This document shows, in pieces, positions 34,846 through 43,444 of a stretch of 64,000 bases of DNA (the first letter of the stretch is position 1; each line of letters opens with the position of its first letter). The stretch is from Rhodovulum imhoffii. GTDB taxonomy: Bacteria > Pseudomonadota > Alphaproteobacteria > Rhodobacterales > Rhodobacteraceae. The stretch is taken from positions 62,001 to 126,000 of the forward strand of contig NZ_QAAA01000008.1 in assembly GCF_003046545.1 (NCBI RefSeq), given 5' to 3'. Under the pieces are notes generated by a model, which was not told where the DNA came from, did no database searches, and worked only from the letters and a program-made list of their open reading frames with translations. The translations under genes were made by a program, and so were the position numbers.

Positions 34846-35205
34846 ATGGCACTGAAAATCCGTCTGGCCCGTGGAGGGTCCAAGAAACGCCCCTTCTACC
34901 GCATCGTGGCAACCGACTCGCGCATGCCGCGCGACGGGCGCTTCATCGAACGTCTGGGCACTTACAACCCGCTGCTGCCCAAAGACAGCGAAGAACGCGT
35001 GAAAATGGACGTCGAGCGCGTCAAGCACTGGCTGTCTCAGGGCGCACAGCCCACCGACCGCATTTCCCGCATGCTGGAAACCGCGGGCTTGCTGGAGAAG
35101 AAGACCCGCAGCAACCCCAGCAAGGGTGCGCCCGGGACCAAGGCCAAAGAACGTGCCGAAGCCAGGGCGGCGAAGGCGGCCGAGGCCGGGAACGGCGCAG
35201 AATAA
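34846..35205 (+). CDS. rpsP: 30S ribosomal protein S16
   Basis: S16, a small-subunit assembly protein, 119 residues. It starts [20 protein letters not shown] and continues [16 protein letters not shown] basic Ala/Lys-rich C-terminal tail ([15 protein letters not shown]) follows, common in alphaproteobacteria. It is preceded by AAGGAGA. It lies in the rpsP-bluB-rimM-trmD-rplS gene run. Confidence 0.97.
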   Translation: MALKIRLARGGSKKRPFYRIVATDSRMPRDGRFIERLGTYNPLLPKDSEERVKMDVERVKHWLSQGAQPTDRISRMLETAGLLEKKTRSNPSKGAPGTKAKERAEARAAKAAEAGNGAE

Positions 35206-35208
35206 GCC

Positions 35209-35850
35209 GTGTCCGGGGACACACATATCTTTCCCGCCGCCTTCCGCAACGACCTAACGGAACTGATGCGCTGGCGGCGGGATGTGCGCCATTTCCGCAC
35301 CGCCCCGGTGGACGAAACCGTGCTGGCACGATGCCTGGAGTCCTTCCGCCTTGCCCCTTCGGTCGGCCTGTCGGAGCCGTGGCGGATTTTGCGGGTCGAA
35401 AGCGCCAGCGCCCGCAAGGCCGCGCGGGAAAACTTCGAGGCCGCCAATGCCCGGGCCCTTGCCGGCTATGCCGGTAAGAAAGCCGCGCTTTACCCGAAAC
35501 TGAAGCTTTCCGGTATGGATCGCGCGCCGGTGCAACTGGCGATCTACTGCGATGACGCCACCGTGCAGGGCAGCGGCCTTGGGGCGGCCACCATGCCCGA
35601 GATGCGCCGTTACTCGGTGGTGGCGGCAATCTCGATGTTCTGGCTGGCGCTGAGGGCCGAGGGCCTTGGGCTTGGCTGGGTCTCGATACTGGACCCGGAC
35701 CGGCTGAGCCGGGATCTGGATGTGCCTGACAATTGGACGCTGGTGGCGTATCTTTGCATCGGCTGGCCCGAAGCGGTGCGCGACAGCCCCGAGCTGGAAG
35801 AAATCGGCTGGGAGAAGCGCGCACCGGGCCTGTGGATGGAAACCCGCTAG
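35209..35850 (+). CDS. bluB: 5,6-dimethylbenzimidazole synthase BluB
   Basis: BluB uses reduced FMN and oxygen to make 5,6-dimethylbenzimidazole, the lower ligand of vitamin B12. The 213-residue protein has the nitroreductase-like fold with BluB-typical blocks: ELMRWRRDVRHFRT, RLAPSVGLSEPWRI, and LGLGWVSILDPDRLSRDL. It starts at GTG three bases after the rpsP stop. Its position between rpsP and rimM is unusual, because these two are normally adjacent; other cobalamin genes are not present nearby. Confidence 0.92.
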   Translation: MSGDTHIFPAAFRNDLTELMRWRRDVRHFRTAPVDETVLARCLESFRLAPSVGLSEPWRILRVESASARKAARENFEAANARALAGYAGKKAALYPKLKLSGMDRAPVQLAIYCDDATVQGSGLGAATMPEMRRYSVVAAISMFWLALRAEGLGLGWVSILDPDRLSRDLDVPDNWTLVAYLCIGWPEAVRDSPELEEIGWEKRAPGLWMETR

Positions 35851-35862
35851 GGGGGACGCAAA

Positions 35863-36366
35863 ATGGCCGAACGGGTCTGTGTAGGGGCGATCACCGGCGC
35901 ATTCGGTGTGCGGGGGGAGGTGCGGCTGAAAAGTTTTTGCGCCACGCCTGAGGCCATCGCCGACTATGCCCCGCTGTACACACCCGAAGGGCGCGGCTTT
36001 TCCCTTCGGCTGACGCGCCCGGTGAAAGGCGGCTTTGCGGCCCGCCTTTCCGGCGTGGACAGCAAGGACGCCGCCGACGCTCTGCGCGGCATCCGGCTTT
36101 ATGCCGGCCGCGAGGTCCTTCCGGCCCTGCCCGAGGACGAATTTTACCACACCGACCTGATCGGGCTGGAGGTGATCGACACCGGCGGCGTCCGGCTTGG
36201 CGAGGTCCGGGCGGTCCACGATCATGGCGCCGGGGATCTGCTTGAGATCCATGGCCCCGGCCTCGGATCCACCGTATTGCTGCCGTTCACGAATGACTGC
36301 GTTCCCACCGTGGACCTTGCGGCGGGGCGTCTCATTGCCGACCCGCCGGAAGGGTTGTTTGGCTAA
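35863..36366 (+). CDS. rimM: 16S rRNA processing protein RimM
   Basis: A 167-residue RimM that binds S19 and helps mature the 16S rRNA 3' domain. The N-terminal beta-barrel begins [23 protein letters not shown] and the C-terminal PRC-barrel has [32 protein letters not shown], ending in the usual [11 protein letters not shown] segment. It follows bluB by 12 bases in the ribosome-assembly run. Confidence 0.97.
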   Translation: MAERVCVGAITGAFGVRGEVRLKSFCATPEAIADYAPLYTPEGRGFSLRLTRPVKGGFAARLSGVDSKDAADALRGIRLYAGREVLPALPEDEFYHTDLIGLEVIDTGGVRLGEVRAVHDHGAGDLLEIHGPGLGSTVLLPFTNDCVPTVDLAAGRLIADPPEGLFG

Positions 36367-36393
36367 TCGAAATATCTCTGCACGAGGCCTTCA

Positions 36394-36756
36394 ATGCCCA
36401 AAACACTCGCAACAACTTCCTACGCCCTGCTTCTGGCGGGGGCCGCCCTCGCGGGGTTGTCCGCCCACCCCGCCTGGGCAATCCTTGTCATCGCCGCGCT
36501 GGCAACCGTGTCCCGTGTCTACGACCCGCGCACCCGGCTGATCCGCACCCGTGAAGGCCGCAGCCTGCTTCAGGTCCTGCCCGGCATGGTGCTGAACCAG
36601 TTGATCTGGGTAAACCTCGCCTTTCTCGTCGGTCTAGGGATAAGCCGCCTTTTCGGAGCCCTGCCGCTGCCGGTCTTGCTGCCGCTGGTGGTTTCGGCGC
36701 TGGGCCTGACCGCCGGGCTGGTCTTGGCGGCGATGTCGTCGCGCAACGGCAGATAA
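36394..36756 (+). CDS. Small membrane protein of unknown function
   Basis: A 120-residue protein with about four hydrophobic helices (near residues 6-24, 26-40, 63-85 and 90-115; for example [24 protein letters not shown]). There is no recognised domain. It lies between rimM and trmD, in the same direction, with trmD starting two bases after its stop, so it is co-transcribed. A role in envelope or translation is not evident from the sequence. Confidence 0.7.
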   Translation: MPKTLATTSYALLLAGAALAGLSAHPAWAILVIAALATVSRVYDPRTRLIRTREGRSLLQVLPGMVLNQLIWVNLAFLVGLGISRLFGALPLPVLLPLVVSALGLTAGLVLAAMSSRNGR

Positions 36757-36757
36757 G

Positions 36758-37582
36758 GTGCCCGCTGCAAGATCCCACGGGCGTTTGTCGATCAACGCCT
36801 CCGCGCACCCACGCGACCTGACGGGCCGCCCGCGCGTGAAAGGCGCCTGGACGGCGCGTGTCATCACCCTGTTTCCCGAAACGTTTCCCGGCGTTCTGGG
36901 CCATTCGCTTACCGGGCGGGCCCTGGAGGAAGGTCTGTGGGCGCTGGAAACGGTCGCCCTGCGCCCTTTTGGCGACGGTCGCCACAAGAATGTCGACGAT
37001 ACCCCCGCGGGCGGCGGCGCGGGGATGGTGCTGCGGGCCGACGTGGTGGGCGCGGCCCTGGAGCAGGCCGCAGACGGCACCCCGGCCGATCCGGCCCGCT
37101 GGCCGGTTGTCTATCTCTCCCCCCGCGGCAAACCCTTTGATCAGTCCATGGCCGCGCGCTTTTCCCGGAGCGAAGGGATGACCCTGCTGTGCGGCCGGTT
37201 TGAAGGCGTGGACGAACGTGCGCTGGAAGAATATGCGGTGGAAGAAGTTTCGCTGGGGGATTTCGTCCTCACCGGCGGAGAGATCGCCGCACAGGCCTTG
37301 ATTGATGCGACGGTTCGCCTTATACCCCGCGTGCTCGGGAATCAGGCATCCACCGAGGAGGAGAGCTTCTCCGACGGGCTGCTTGAGCATCCGCAGTACA
37401 CCCGCCCCGCCGTCTGGAAAGGCCGCACGATCCCCGATATTCTCCTGTCGGGTCATCACGCGAATATCGCCACATGGCGCCGGGACATGGCCGAAAGGCT
37501 GACGCAGAAACGCCGACCTGACCTCTGGCGGGCTTACCGTGCCAAACACGGTAGGGACCCGGATGGAGACCAAGAGCTCTGA
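36758..37582 (+). CDS. trmD: tRNA (guanine-N1)-methyltransferase TrmD
   Basis: TrmD methylates G37 of tRNA to prevent frameshifting. The 274-residue protein has the knotted SPOUT fold: [26 protein letters not shown], the SAM-binding [15 protein letters not shown], and the [18 protein letters not shown] block. It begins at GTG and carries about 30 extra N-terminal residues compared with E. coli TrmD (which begins at the MWIGIISLFPEMF-like motif); an internal start is possible but no ATG with a site is available. It precedes rplS. Confidence 0.95.
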   Translation: MPAARSHGRLSINASAHPRDLTGRPRVKGAWTARVITLFPETFPGVLGHSLTGRALEEGLWALETVALRPFGDGRHKNVDDTPAGGGAGMVLRADVVGAALEQAADGTPADPARWPVVYLSPRGKPFDQSMAARFSRSEGMTLLCGRFEGVDERALEEYAVEEVSLGDFVLTGGEIAAQALIDATVRLIPRVLGNQASTEEESFSDGLLEHPQYTRPAVWKGRTIPDILLSGHHANIATWRRDMAERLTQKRRPDLWRAYRAKHGRDPDGDQEL

Positions 37583-37597
37583 GGGCGCACATCACCT

Positions 37598-37615
37598 TCA
37601 CGGACCGAACCGTGA
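37598..37615 (+). promoter_or_regulatory. Small hairpin in the rplS leader
   Basis: A TCACGG / CCGTGA stem of six bases with a 6-base loop (ACCGAA) lies between the trmD stop and the rplS start, ahead of the ribosome binding site CAGGAGAA. It might take part in L19 autoregulation, but it is short and could be coincidental. Confidence 0.3.
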
Positions 37616-37633
37616 GCAGACAGGAGAAATGCG

Positions 37634-38017
37634 ATGGACCTGATCGCACAGCTCGAGGCGGAGCAGATTGCCGCGCTCGGCAAGAAAATCCCGGATTTCA
37701 AGGCCGGTGACACGATTCGCGTGGGGTACAAGGTTACCGAAGGCACCCGCACCCGCGTCCAGAATTATGAAGGCGTATGCATCAGCCGCAAGCACGGTAA
37801 GGGCATTGCCGGATCCTTCACCGTCCGCAAGATTTCGTTCGGCGAAGGGGTGGAGCGTGTGTTCCCGCTCTATTCGACCAATGTCGAGAGCATCGAGGTC
37901 GTGCGCCGTGGCCGCGTGCGCCGCGCCAAGCTCTACTACCTGCGTTCGCGCCGGGGCAAATCCGCCCGGATCGCGGAAGATTCCACCTACAAGCCCAAAG
38001 CCGGCGCCGAAGCGTAA
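37634..38017 (+). CDS. rplS: 50S ribosomal protein L19
   Basis: L19 sits at the interface between the two ribosomal subunits. The 127-residue protein has [29 protein letters not shown] and the signature [20 protein letters not shown], followed by [34 protein letters not shown] site precedes the ATG. It is followed by rpmE after 11 bases. Confidence 0.98.
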   Translation: MDLIAQLEAEQIAALGKKIPDFKAGDTIRVGYKVTEGTRTRVQNYEGVCISRKHGKGIAGSFTVRKISFGEGVERVFPLYSTNVESIEVVRRGRVRRAKLYYLRSRRGKSARIAEDSTYKPKAGAEA

Positions 38018-38028
38018 GGAGACCGGGC

Positions 38029-38250
38029 ATGAAAAAAGATATCCACCCCGACTACCACATCATCGACGTCAAACTGACCGATGGGACCGTGGTGCAGATG
38101 AAATCCACCTACGGCAAGGAAGGCGATACGCTGTCGCTTGATATCGACCCCTCGTCTCACCCGGCCTGGACAGGGGGCGGGACCCGCCTGATGGACACCG
38201 GTGGTCGTGTGTCGAAATTCAAGAAAAAATACGAGGGTCTGGGCTTCTGA
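38029..38250 (+). CDS. rpmE: 50S ribosomal protein L31
   Basis: L31, 73 residues, starting [19 protein letters not shown] and ending [13 protein letters not shown]. The four cysteines that bind zinc in the C+ form are absent, so it is the zinc-free type. It is last in the rpsP-to-rpmE run, and a GC-rich palindrome follows it. Confidence 0.96.
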   Translation: MKKDIHPDYHIIDVKLTDGTVVQMKSTYGKEGDTLSLDIDPSSHPAWTGGGTRLMDTGGRVSKFKKKYEGLGF

Positions 38251-38297
38251 TTCCCGGCCTGCGCTTCCTCCCCGGCGGGGCGCACCATATAGTCGGC

Positions 38298-38319
38298 GGC
38301 GCGCCCCCGGGGGCGCGCC
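38298..38319. terminator. GC-rich palindrome after rpmE
   Basis: GGCGCGCCCCC (38298-38308) is directly followed by its complement (38309-38319), then GTTTCTGA. The transcript can form a strong hairpin with a short loop. A terminator is likely, since mipZ starts 28 bases later with its own ribosome binding site. Confidence 0.55.
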
Positions 38320-38347
38320 GTTTCTGATTCCGGCAGAGGGTTTCATC

Positions 38348-39157
38348 TTGGCGCATATAATTGTTGTCGGAAACGAAAAGGGGGGCGCAGGCAAATCCAC
38401 CGTGTCCATGCACCTGGCAACCGCTTTGGCGCGGCTGGGGCACAAGGTGGGCGCGCTTGATCTGGACCTGCGGCAACGCAGCTTTGGACGTTATGTCGAG
38501 AACCGCCGCATCTTTTGCCGCCAACAAGGGCTGGAACTGCCCACCCCCGATTACCGCGAACTGCCCGAGATCGACCGCGCCGACCTGCCTGCGGGCCTGA
38601 ACCCGACGGACGCCCGGATCAACCGCGTGATGGAAACGCTTCAGTCGGAAAAAGACTTCGTCCTGATCGACTGCCCCGGTTCCCATACCCGCGCCAGCCG
38701 CGTGGCCCATTCGATGGCCGATACGCTGGTCACACCGCTCAATGACAGTTTCATCGATTTCGATCTGCTTGCCCGCCGCGATGGGCAAACCGGGCAGATC
38801 ACCGGACCCTCGATCTATTCCGAGATGGTCTGGAGCGCACGTCAGTTGCGCGCCCAGGCGGGGTTGAAACCGATCGACTGGATCGTGCTGCGAAACCGTA
38901 TGGGGACCCAGCACATGCACAACAAACGCAAGGTCGGCGAGGCGCTGGAGGATCTCTCCCGCCGGATCGGGTTTCGTGTCGCCCCCGGCTTTTCGGAGCG
39001 CGTGATCTTCCGGGAGCTGTTCCCCAATGGCCTGACATTGCTGGATTTACGCGACACCGGCGCCGAAAACCTGACCATGAGCAACATCGCCGCCCGCCAG
39101 GAGGTACGGGAGTTGCTGCAAGCCCTGAACCTGCCCGGTGTGGTTCCCCGGCTCTGA
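38348..39157 (+). CDS. mipZ: Division-plane positioning ATPase MipZ
   Basis: MipZ forms a pole-to-centre gradient that inhibits FtsZ and so places the division ring in alphaproteobacteria. The 269-residue protein has the deviant Walker A GNEKGGAGKSTV, LDLDLRQRSFGRYVENR, the LIDCPGSHTRASRVAHSMADTLVTPLNDS segment (Walker B region) and EDLSRRIGFRVAPGFSERVIFRELFP. It starts at TTG, preceded by GAGGG; the upstream sequence does not encode conserved residues. ParB anchors it in Caulobacter. Confidence 0.95.
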   Translation: MAHIIVVGNEKGGAGKSTVSMHLATALARLGHKVGALDLDLRQRSFGRYVENRRIFCRQQGLELPTPDYRELPEIDRADLPAGLNPTDARINRVMETLQSEKDFVLIDCPGSHTRASRVAHSMADTLVTPLNDSFIDFDLLARRDGQTGQITGPSIYSEMVWSARQLRAQAGLKPIDWIVLRNRMGTQHMHNKRKVGEALEDLSRRIGFRVAPGFSERVIFRELFPNGLTLLDLRDTGAENLTMSNIAARQEVRELLQALNLPGVVPRL

Positions 39158-39223
39158 GCCGCCCTTGACGGCAGAGCGGGGGGGGTGCAAATCCATCAGG
39201 AGAGCCAGCAACCGGAGATCGCC

Positions 39224-41065
39224 ATGCCAACCTACCGTTCCCGCACCTCGACCCATGGCCGCAACATGGCCGGCGCCCGGGGCTTGTGGCGTGCCACCGG
39301 CATGACGGACGAGGATTTCAACAAACCGATCGTCGCAGTGGTGAATTCCTTCACGCAGTTCGTGCCCGGGCATGTGCATCTCAAGGACATGGGCCAGCTT
39401 GTCGCGCGGGAGATCGAAAAGGCCGGTGGCGTGGCCAGGGAATTCAACACCATCGCGGTGGATGACGGCATCGCCATGGGCCATGACGGAATGCTGTACT
39501 CCCTGCCCTCGCGCGACCTGATTGCCGACAGCGTCGAATACATGGTGAACGCCCACTGCGCCGACGCGATGGTTTGCATCTCCAATTGCGACAAGATCAC
39601 CCCCGGCATGCTGATGGCCGCAATGCGGCTGGACATCCCGACGATCTTCGTCTCCGGCGGCCCGATGGAAGCCGGCAAGGTGGTCCTGAACGGCAAGGAA
39701 CAGGCGATGGACCTTGTCGATGCGATGGTCGCCGCCGCCGACGAGCGGTTCAGCGACCAGCAGGTGCTGGAGATCGAACGCGCCGCCTGTCCCACCTGTG
39801 GCTCCTGCTCCGGCATGTTCACGGCAAACTCGATGAACTGCCTGACCGAGGCACTGGGCCTGTCGTTGCCCGGCAACGGCTCGGTTCTGGCCACCCATGC
39901 CGACCGCCGCCGCCTGTTCGAAGAGGCCGGCCACCGTATCGTGGGCCTTGCCCGGCGGTACTACGACCAGGACGACACCACCGCCACGCCGCGCGGCATC
40001 GCCAACCGCGCAGCCTTTGAAAACGCGATGACGCTGGACATCGCGATGGGCGGGTCCTCCAACACGGTGCTGCATATTCTGGCGGCCGCCCACGAGGGCG
40101 GGGTGGATTTCAACATGGCCGATGTGGATGCGCTTTCGCGCAAGGTTCCGGTTCTGTGCAAGGTTGCGCCCGCGAAGAACGACGTCCACATGGAAGATGT
40201 CCACCGCGCGGGCGGTATCATGGCGATTCTCGGGCGGCTCGACAGTGCCGGGCTGATCCGCCGTGACAGCCCCACCGTACACGCGCCCACCCTTGGCGCG
40301 GCCATCGACACCTGGGATATCAGCCGCACGCCCTCGGACGAAGTGCGCGACTTCTTCCGCGCCGCGCCGGGGGGGGTGCCCTCGCAAACCGCGTTCAGCC
40401 AGGACCGCCGCTGGGACGATCTCGATACAGACCGGGAAACCGGCGTGATCCGCGACGCCGCGCACGCTTTCTCTGCCGATGGCGGGCTGGCGGTGCTGAC
40501 CGGCAACCTCGCCCCGGACGGGTGTATCGTGAAAACCGCCGGGGTGGATGACAGCATCCTCGTCTTCACCGGGCCTGCACGGGTCTTCGAAAGTCAGGAC
40601 GCCGCCGTCAGCGCCATCCTGACCGGCAAGGTCCGGGAAGGCGATGTGGTCGTCATCCGCTACGAAGGCCCCAAGGGCGGCCCCGGCATGCAGGAGATGT
40701 TGTACCCAACCAGCTACCTGAAATCGAAGGGGCTGGGCAAAGCCTGCGCGCTGATCACCGACGGGCGGTTTTCCGGTGGCACATCGGGGCTGTCCATCGG
40801 CCACGTTTCGCCCGAGGCGGCGAATGGCGGCCCCATCGGGCTGGTGCGTGACGGCGACACGATCGAGATCGACATTCCCCGCCGCACCATTCGCCTTGCT
40901 GTGGCGGAGGCCGGGCTTGCCGCCCGCCGCGCCGAACAGGACAAGGCCGGCTGGAAGCCCGCCCACCCGCGCAAGCGACGGGTTTCCGCCGCCCTGCGTG
41001 CCTACGCAGCCATGGCGACCAGCGCGGCCCAGGGGGCCGTGCGCCACGTCCCTGAAGAGGGCTGA
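39224..41065 (+). CDS. ilvD: Dihydroxy-acid dehydratase
   Basis: IlvD dehydrates dihydroxy-isovalerate and its homologue in Val/Ile synthesis using an Fe-S cluster. The 613-residue length is that of the E. coli-type enzyme. Cluster ligands are in [11 protein letters not shown] and [39 protein letters not shown] lies near the end. The ATG with CGGAGA was chosen; upstream start codons lack conservation. A large two-arm hairpin separates it from hupT. Confidence 0.97.
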   Translation: MPTYRSRTSTHGRNMAGARGLWRATGMTDEDFNKPIVAVVNSFTQFVPGHVHLKDMGQLVAREIEKAGGVAREFNTIAVDDGIAMGHDGMLYSLPSRDLIADSVEYMVNAHCADAMVCISNCDKITPGMLMAAMRLDIPTIFVSGGPMEAGKVVLNGKEQAMDLVDAMVAAADERFSDQQVLEIERAACPTCGSCSGMFTANSMNCLTEALGLSLPGNGSVLATHADRRRLFEEAGHRIVGLARRYYDQDDTTATPRGIANRAAFENAMTLDIAMGGSSNTVLHILAAAHEGGVDFNMADVDALSRKVPVLCKVAPAKNDVHMEDVHRAGGIMAILGRLDSAGLIRRDSPTVHAPTLGAAIDTWDISRTPSDEVRDFFRAAPGGVPSQTAFSQDRRWDDLDTDRETGVIRDAAHAFSADGGLAVLTGNLAPDGCIVKTAGVDDSILVFTGPARVFESQDAAVSAILTGKVREGDVVVIRYEGPKGGPGMQEMLYPTSYLKSKGLGKACALITDGRFSGGTSGLSIGHVSPEAANGGPIGLVRDGDTIEIDIPRRTIRLAVAEAGLAARRAEQDKAGWKPAHPRKRRVSAALRAYAAMATSAAQGAVRHVPEEG

Positions 41066-41068
41066 GCC

Positions 41069-41117
41069 CCCGGCTCCGCATCACGCGCATTTTCGTTGCG
41101 CGGGCAGCGGAGCCGGG
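41069..41117 (+). terminator. Two-level hairpin between ilvD and hupT
   Basis: An outer 11-base stem CCCGGCTCCGC (41069-41079) / GCGGAGCCGGG (41107-41117) encloses an inner CGCGCA (41084-41089) / TGCGCG (41097-41102) hairpin. It starts three bases after the ilvD stop. It probably ends the ilvD transcript before the hydrogenase cluster, although no long T-run follows. Confidence 0.65.
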
Positions 41118-41138
41118 TATTCTGGCCGGGGAGCGACC

Positions 41139-42455
41139 ATGGCCAAGCTGTTCAGTAAATCCGTTACCCCACCCGATGCGGTTTCCGACGCGGTCTGGGC
41201 CGATGTTCTTTCGGCGGTGGACCGCACCTATGCCGAACTGGTCGAGTACCAGGAAAGGCTTGAACGGAAGAACGCGGAAATGGAAACCATGCGGGGTTTT
41301 CTGGCCTCGGTTCTGACTTCGGTTTCCGACATCCTGATCGTGGTCTCGCGCAGCGGAAATGTGGAAGAAGTTTCCACCTCCGTCACCACCCATACCGGCC
41401 GCAAAGGGGCCTTTGGCAACCACGTCGCGGAATTTTTTGTCCCGGCGGACCACGCGGCCCTCGCGCAGGCGCTGCACCAGGTGACCACCCGCCGCGCCCC
41501 CGTGATGATCGAAGCCAGCCTTGACACGCCCGGAGGCCCCGGCCCGCTGGAACTGTCGGTCAGCCCCCGCTTCGATGACAGGGGCCGCGTCGCGGGCCAT
41601 GTCCTGACCGGCCGCCCGGTGGGGGAGTTGCGGCAGGCCTATGCAGAGCTTGCCGCCGGCCATGACGAATTGAAAGCCGCGCAGGCGCACCTCGTGCGCA
41701 ATGAAAAGCTGGCCTCGCTGGGGCGGCTTCTGGCGGGTGTGGCCCATGAGTTGAACAACCCCATCAGTTTCGTCTATGCGAATGCCCACGCGCTGGGGCG
41801 TTACGCGGACAAGTTCGAAACCTATTTCAGCCGTGTCCAGGCGGGCGCAAGCCGGGAGGATCTTATCGCCCTGCGGGAGGATTTGCAGCTGGACCGCGCC
41901 CTTCGCAACCTGCGCGAAGCCATTGGCGGAGCCCGTGATGGGGCCGAGCGGGTGCGCGACATCGTCGAGGACCTGCGTCGGCTGTCCTCGGAGGGCAGCG
42001 GCGAGGAAGTCGCCTTCGATCTTGTCGAAACCGCGACCGTGGCGACGCAATGGGTGATGCGCGGCTCCGAAAGCACCGTACAGGCGGTTTTCGAGGGGCT
42101 GGCGGAACTCCGCGTCAGGGGGCGCCCCGGCCATATTCAGCAAGTGGTCATGAACCTCATCCAGAACGCACTGGATGCGATGGAAGACGGAGGGCGCATC
42201 ACTTTGACCGCCGGCATGGACGGTCCGCGTGGCGTGCTGACCGTGGCCGATGACGGCCCCGGCGTGCCCGCAGCCGTGCGCGAGACGATTTTCGATCCGT
42301 TTTTCACCACCAAGCCCGTGGGCCAAGGCACCGGGCTGGGGCTGGCGATCAGCCACAAGATCGCGCAGGAGCATGGCGGCGATCTGCGACTCTGCCCCGG
42401 CGAGGGGGGCGCGTGCTTCCGGCTGGACCTGCCGCTGGCCGGGAATGGCCAATGA
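41139..42455 (+). CDS. hupT: Hydrogen-responsive sensor histidine kinase HupT
   Basis: A 438-residue soluble kinase. A PAS-like sensor region fills residues ~60-170 (VSDILIVVSRSGNVEEV), then a coiled coil, and the kinase core: LGRLLAGVAHELNNPISFVYAN (H-box), VVMNLIQNALDAME (N-box), VLTVADDGPGVP (G1) and GQGTGLGLAISHKIAQEHGG (G2). No membrane helix is present, which fits a partner of a cytoplasmic sensor hydrogenase. In Rhodobacter capsulatus HupT phosphorylates HupR and represses hupSL when H2 is absent. It starts after GGGGAG and overlaps hupU by four bases. Confidence 0.93.
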   Translation: MAKLFSKSVTPPDAVSDAVWADVLSAVDRTYAELVEYQERLERKNAEMETMRGFLASVLTSVSDILIVVSRSGNVEEVSTSVTTHTGRKGAFGNHVAEFFVPADHAALAQALHQVTTRRAPVMIEASLDTPGGPGPLELSVSPRFDDRGRVAGHVLTGRPVGELRQAYAELAAGHDELKAAQAHLVRNEKLASLGRLLAGVAHELNNPISFVYANAHALGRYADKFETYFSRVQAGASREDLIALREDLQLDRALRNLREAIGGARDGAERVRDIVEDLRRLSSEGSGEEVAFDLVETATVATQWVMRGSESTVQAVFEGLAELRVRGRPGHIQQVVMNLIQNALDAMEDGGRITLTAGMDGPRGVLTVADDGPGVPAAVRETIFDPFFTTKPVGQGTGLGLAISHKIAQEHGGDLRLCPGEGGACFRLDLPLAGNGQ

Positions 42456-43444
42456 ATATCCTCTGGCTTCAGGCCGCGGGCTGCGGTGGGTGCACGATGT
42501 CGCTGCTTTGCGCGGAAGCGCCCGGTATTCTCGACCTTCTCGCGGGGGCCGGGCTGCGGTTCTTGTGGCACCCGGCGCTCAGCGCCGAAACCGGGGCGCA
42601 GGCCCGCACCCTGCTGGACTCCGTCGAACGGGGAGACATTCCGCTGGACATTCTCTGCGTGGAGGGTGCCATCGCGCGCGGCCCGCGCGGCAGCGGGCGA
42701 TACCAGATGCTGTCGGGCACCGGGCGATCGATGCTGGACTGGATCACCAACCTTGTGCCACGGGCCACCCATGTTGTCGCCGTAGGCAGTTGTGCCGCCT
42801 ACGGCGGCGTAACCAGTGCCGGGGGCAACCCCTCGGACGCGGTGGGGCTGCAATACGAAGGCGGCCACAAAGGCGGCATTCTGCCCGCACGCTTCCAGGC
42901 GTCAGGCGGCCTGCCGGTCATCAATGTCGCGGGCTGCCCCACCCACCCCGACTGGGTCGGGGAAACGCTCCTGATGCTGGCGGCGGGGGAACTGGCGGCG
43001 GATGGGCTCGACCCGCTGGCACGCCCCAGATTCTACGCCGATCACCTCGTCCATCACGGCTGCCCGAAAAACGAGTTCTACGAATACAAGGCCAGTGCCC
43101 GCCAGCTGTGTGAACTGGGATGCATGATGGAGCATCTCGGCTGCATCGGCACACAGGCCGTAGGCGATTGCAACATCCGCCCCTGGAACGGCGGCGGCTC
43201 CTGCACAAAGGGGGGCTACCCCTGCATCGCCTGCACCGCACCGGAATTCGAGGAACCGGCCCACGCTTTCACCGAAACGCCCAAGGTGGGCGGCATTCCC
43301 GTCGGCCTGCCCAGCGACATGCCCAAGGCCTGGTTCATGGCGCTGGCCTCCCTGTCCAAGGCCGCCACCCCGGAACGGCTGGCCAAGAACGCCGTGGCCG
43401 ACCGCATCACCATCCCCCCCAGTCTCCGAAAGCGGCCCCGATGA
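42452..43444 (+). CDS. hupU: Regulatory [NiFe]-hydrogenase small subunit HupU
   Basis: The Fe-S subunit of the H2-sensing hydrogenase (HoxB type), 330 residues. It starts directly with the cluster-binding domain (LQAAGCGGCTMSLL) and lacks any Tat signal peptide or C-terminal anchor, so it stays in the cytoplasm. Cluster ligands are visible in VGSCAAYGG, NVAGCPTHPDW, HHGCPKNEFYEYKAS, GCMMEHLGC and GGSCTKGGYPCIACTAPEFEE. It is translated with hupT and hupV through four-base overlaps, and with HupV relays H2 status to HupT. Confidence 0.94.
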   Translation: MNILWLQAAGCGGCTMSLLCAEAPGILDLLAGAGLRFLWHPALSAETGAQARTLLDSVERGDIPLDILCVEGAIARGPRGSGRYQMLSGTGRSMLDWITNLVPRATHVVAVGSCAAYGGVTSAGGNPSDAVGLQYEGGHKGGILPARFQASGGLPVINVAGCPTHPDWVGETLLMLAAGELAADGLDPLARPRFYADHLVHHGCPKNEFYEYKASARQLCELGCMMEHLGCIGTQAVGDCNIRPWNGGGSCTKGGYPCIACTAPEFEEPAHAFTETPKVGGIPVGLPSDMPKAWFMALASLSKAATPERLAKNAVADRITIPPSLRKRPR

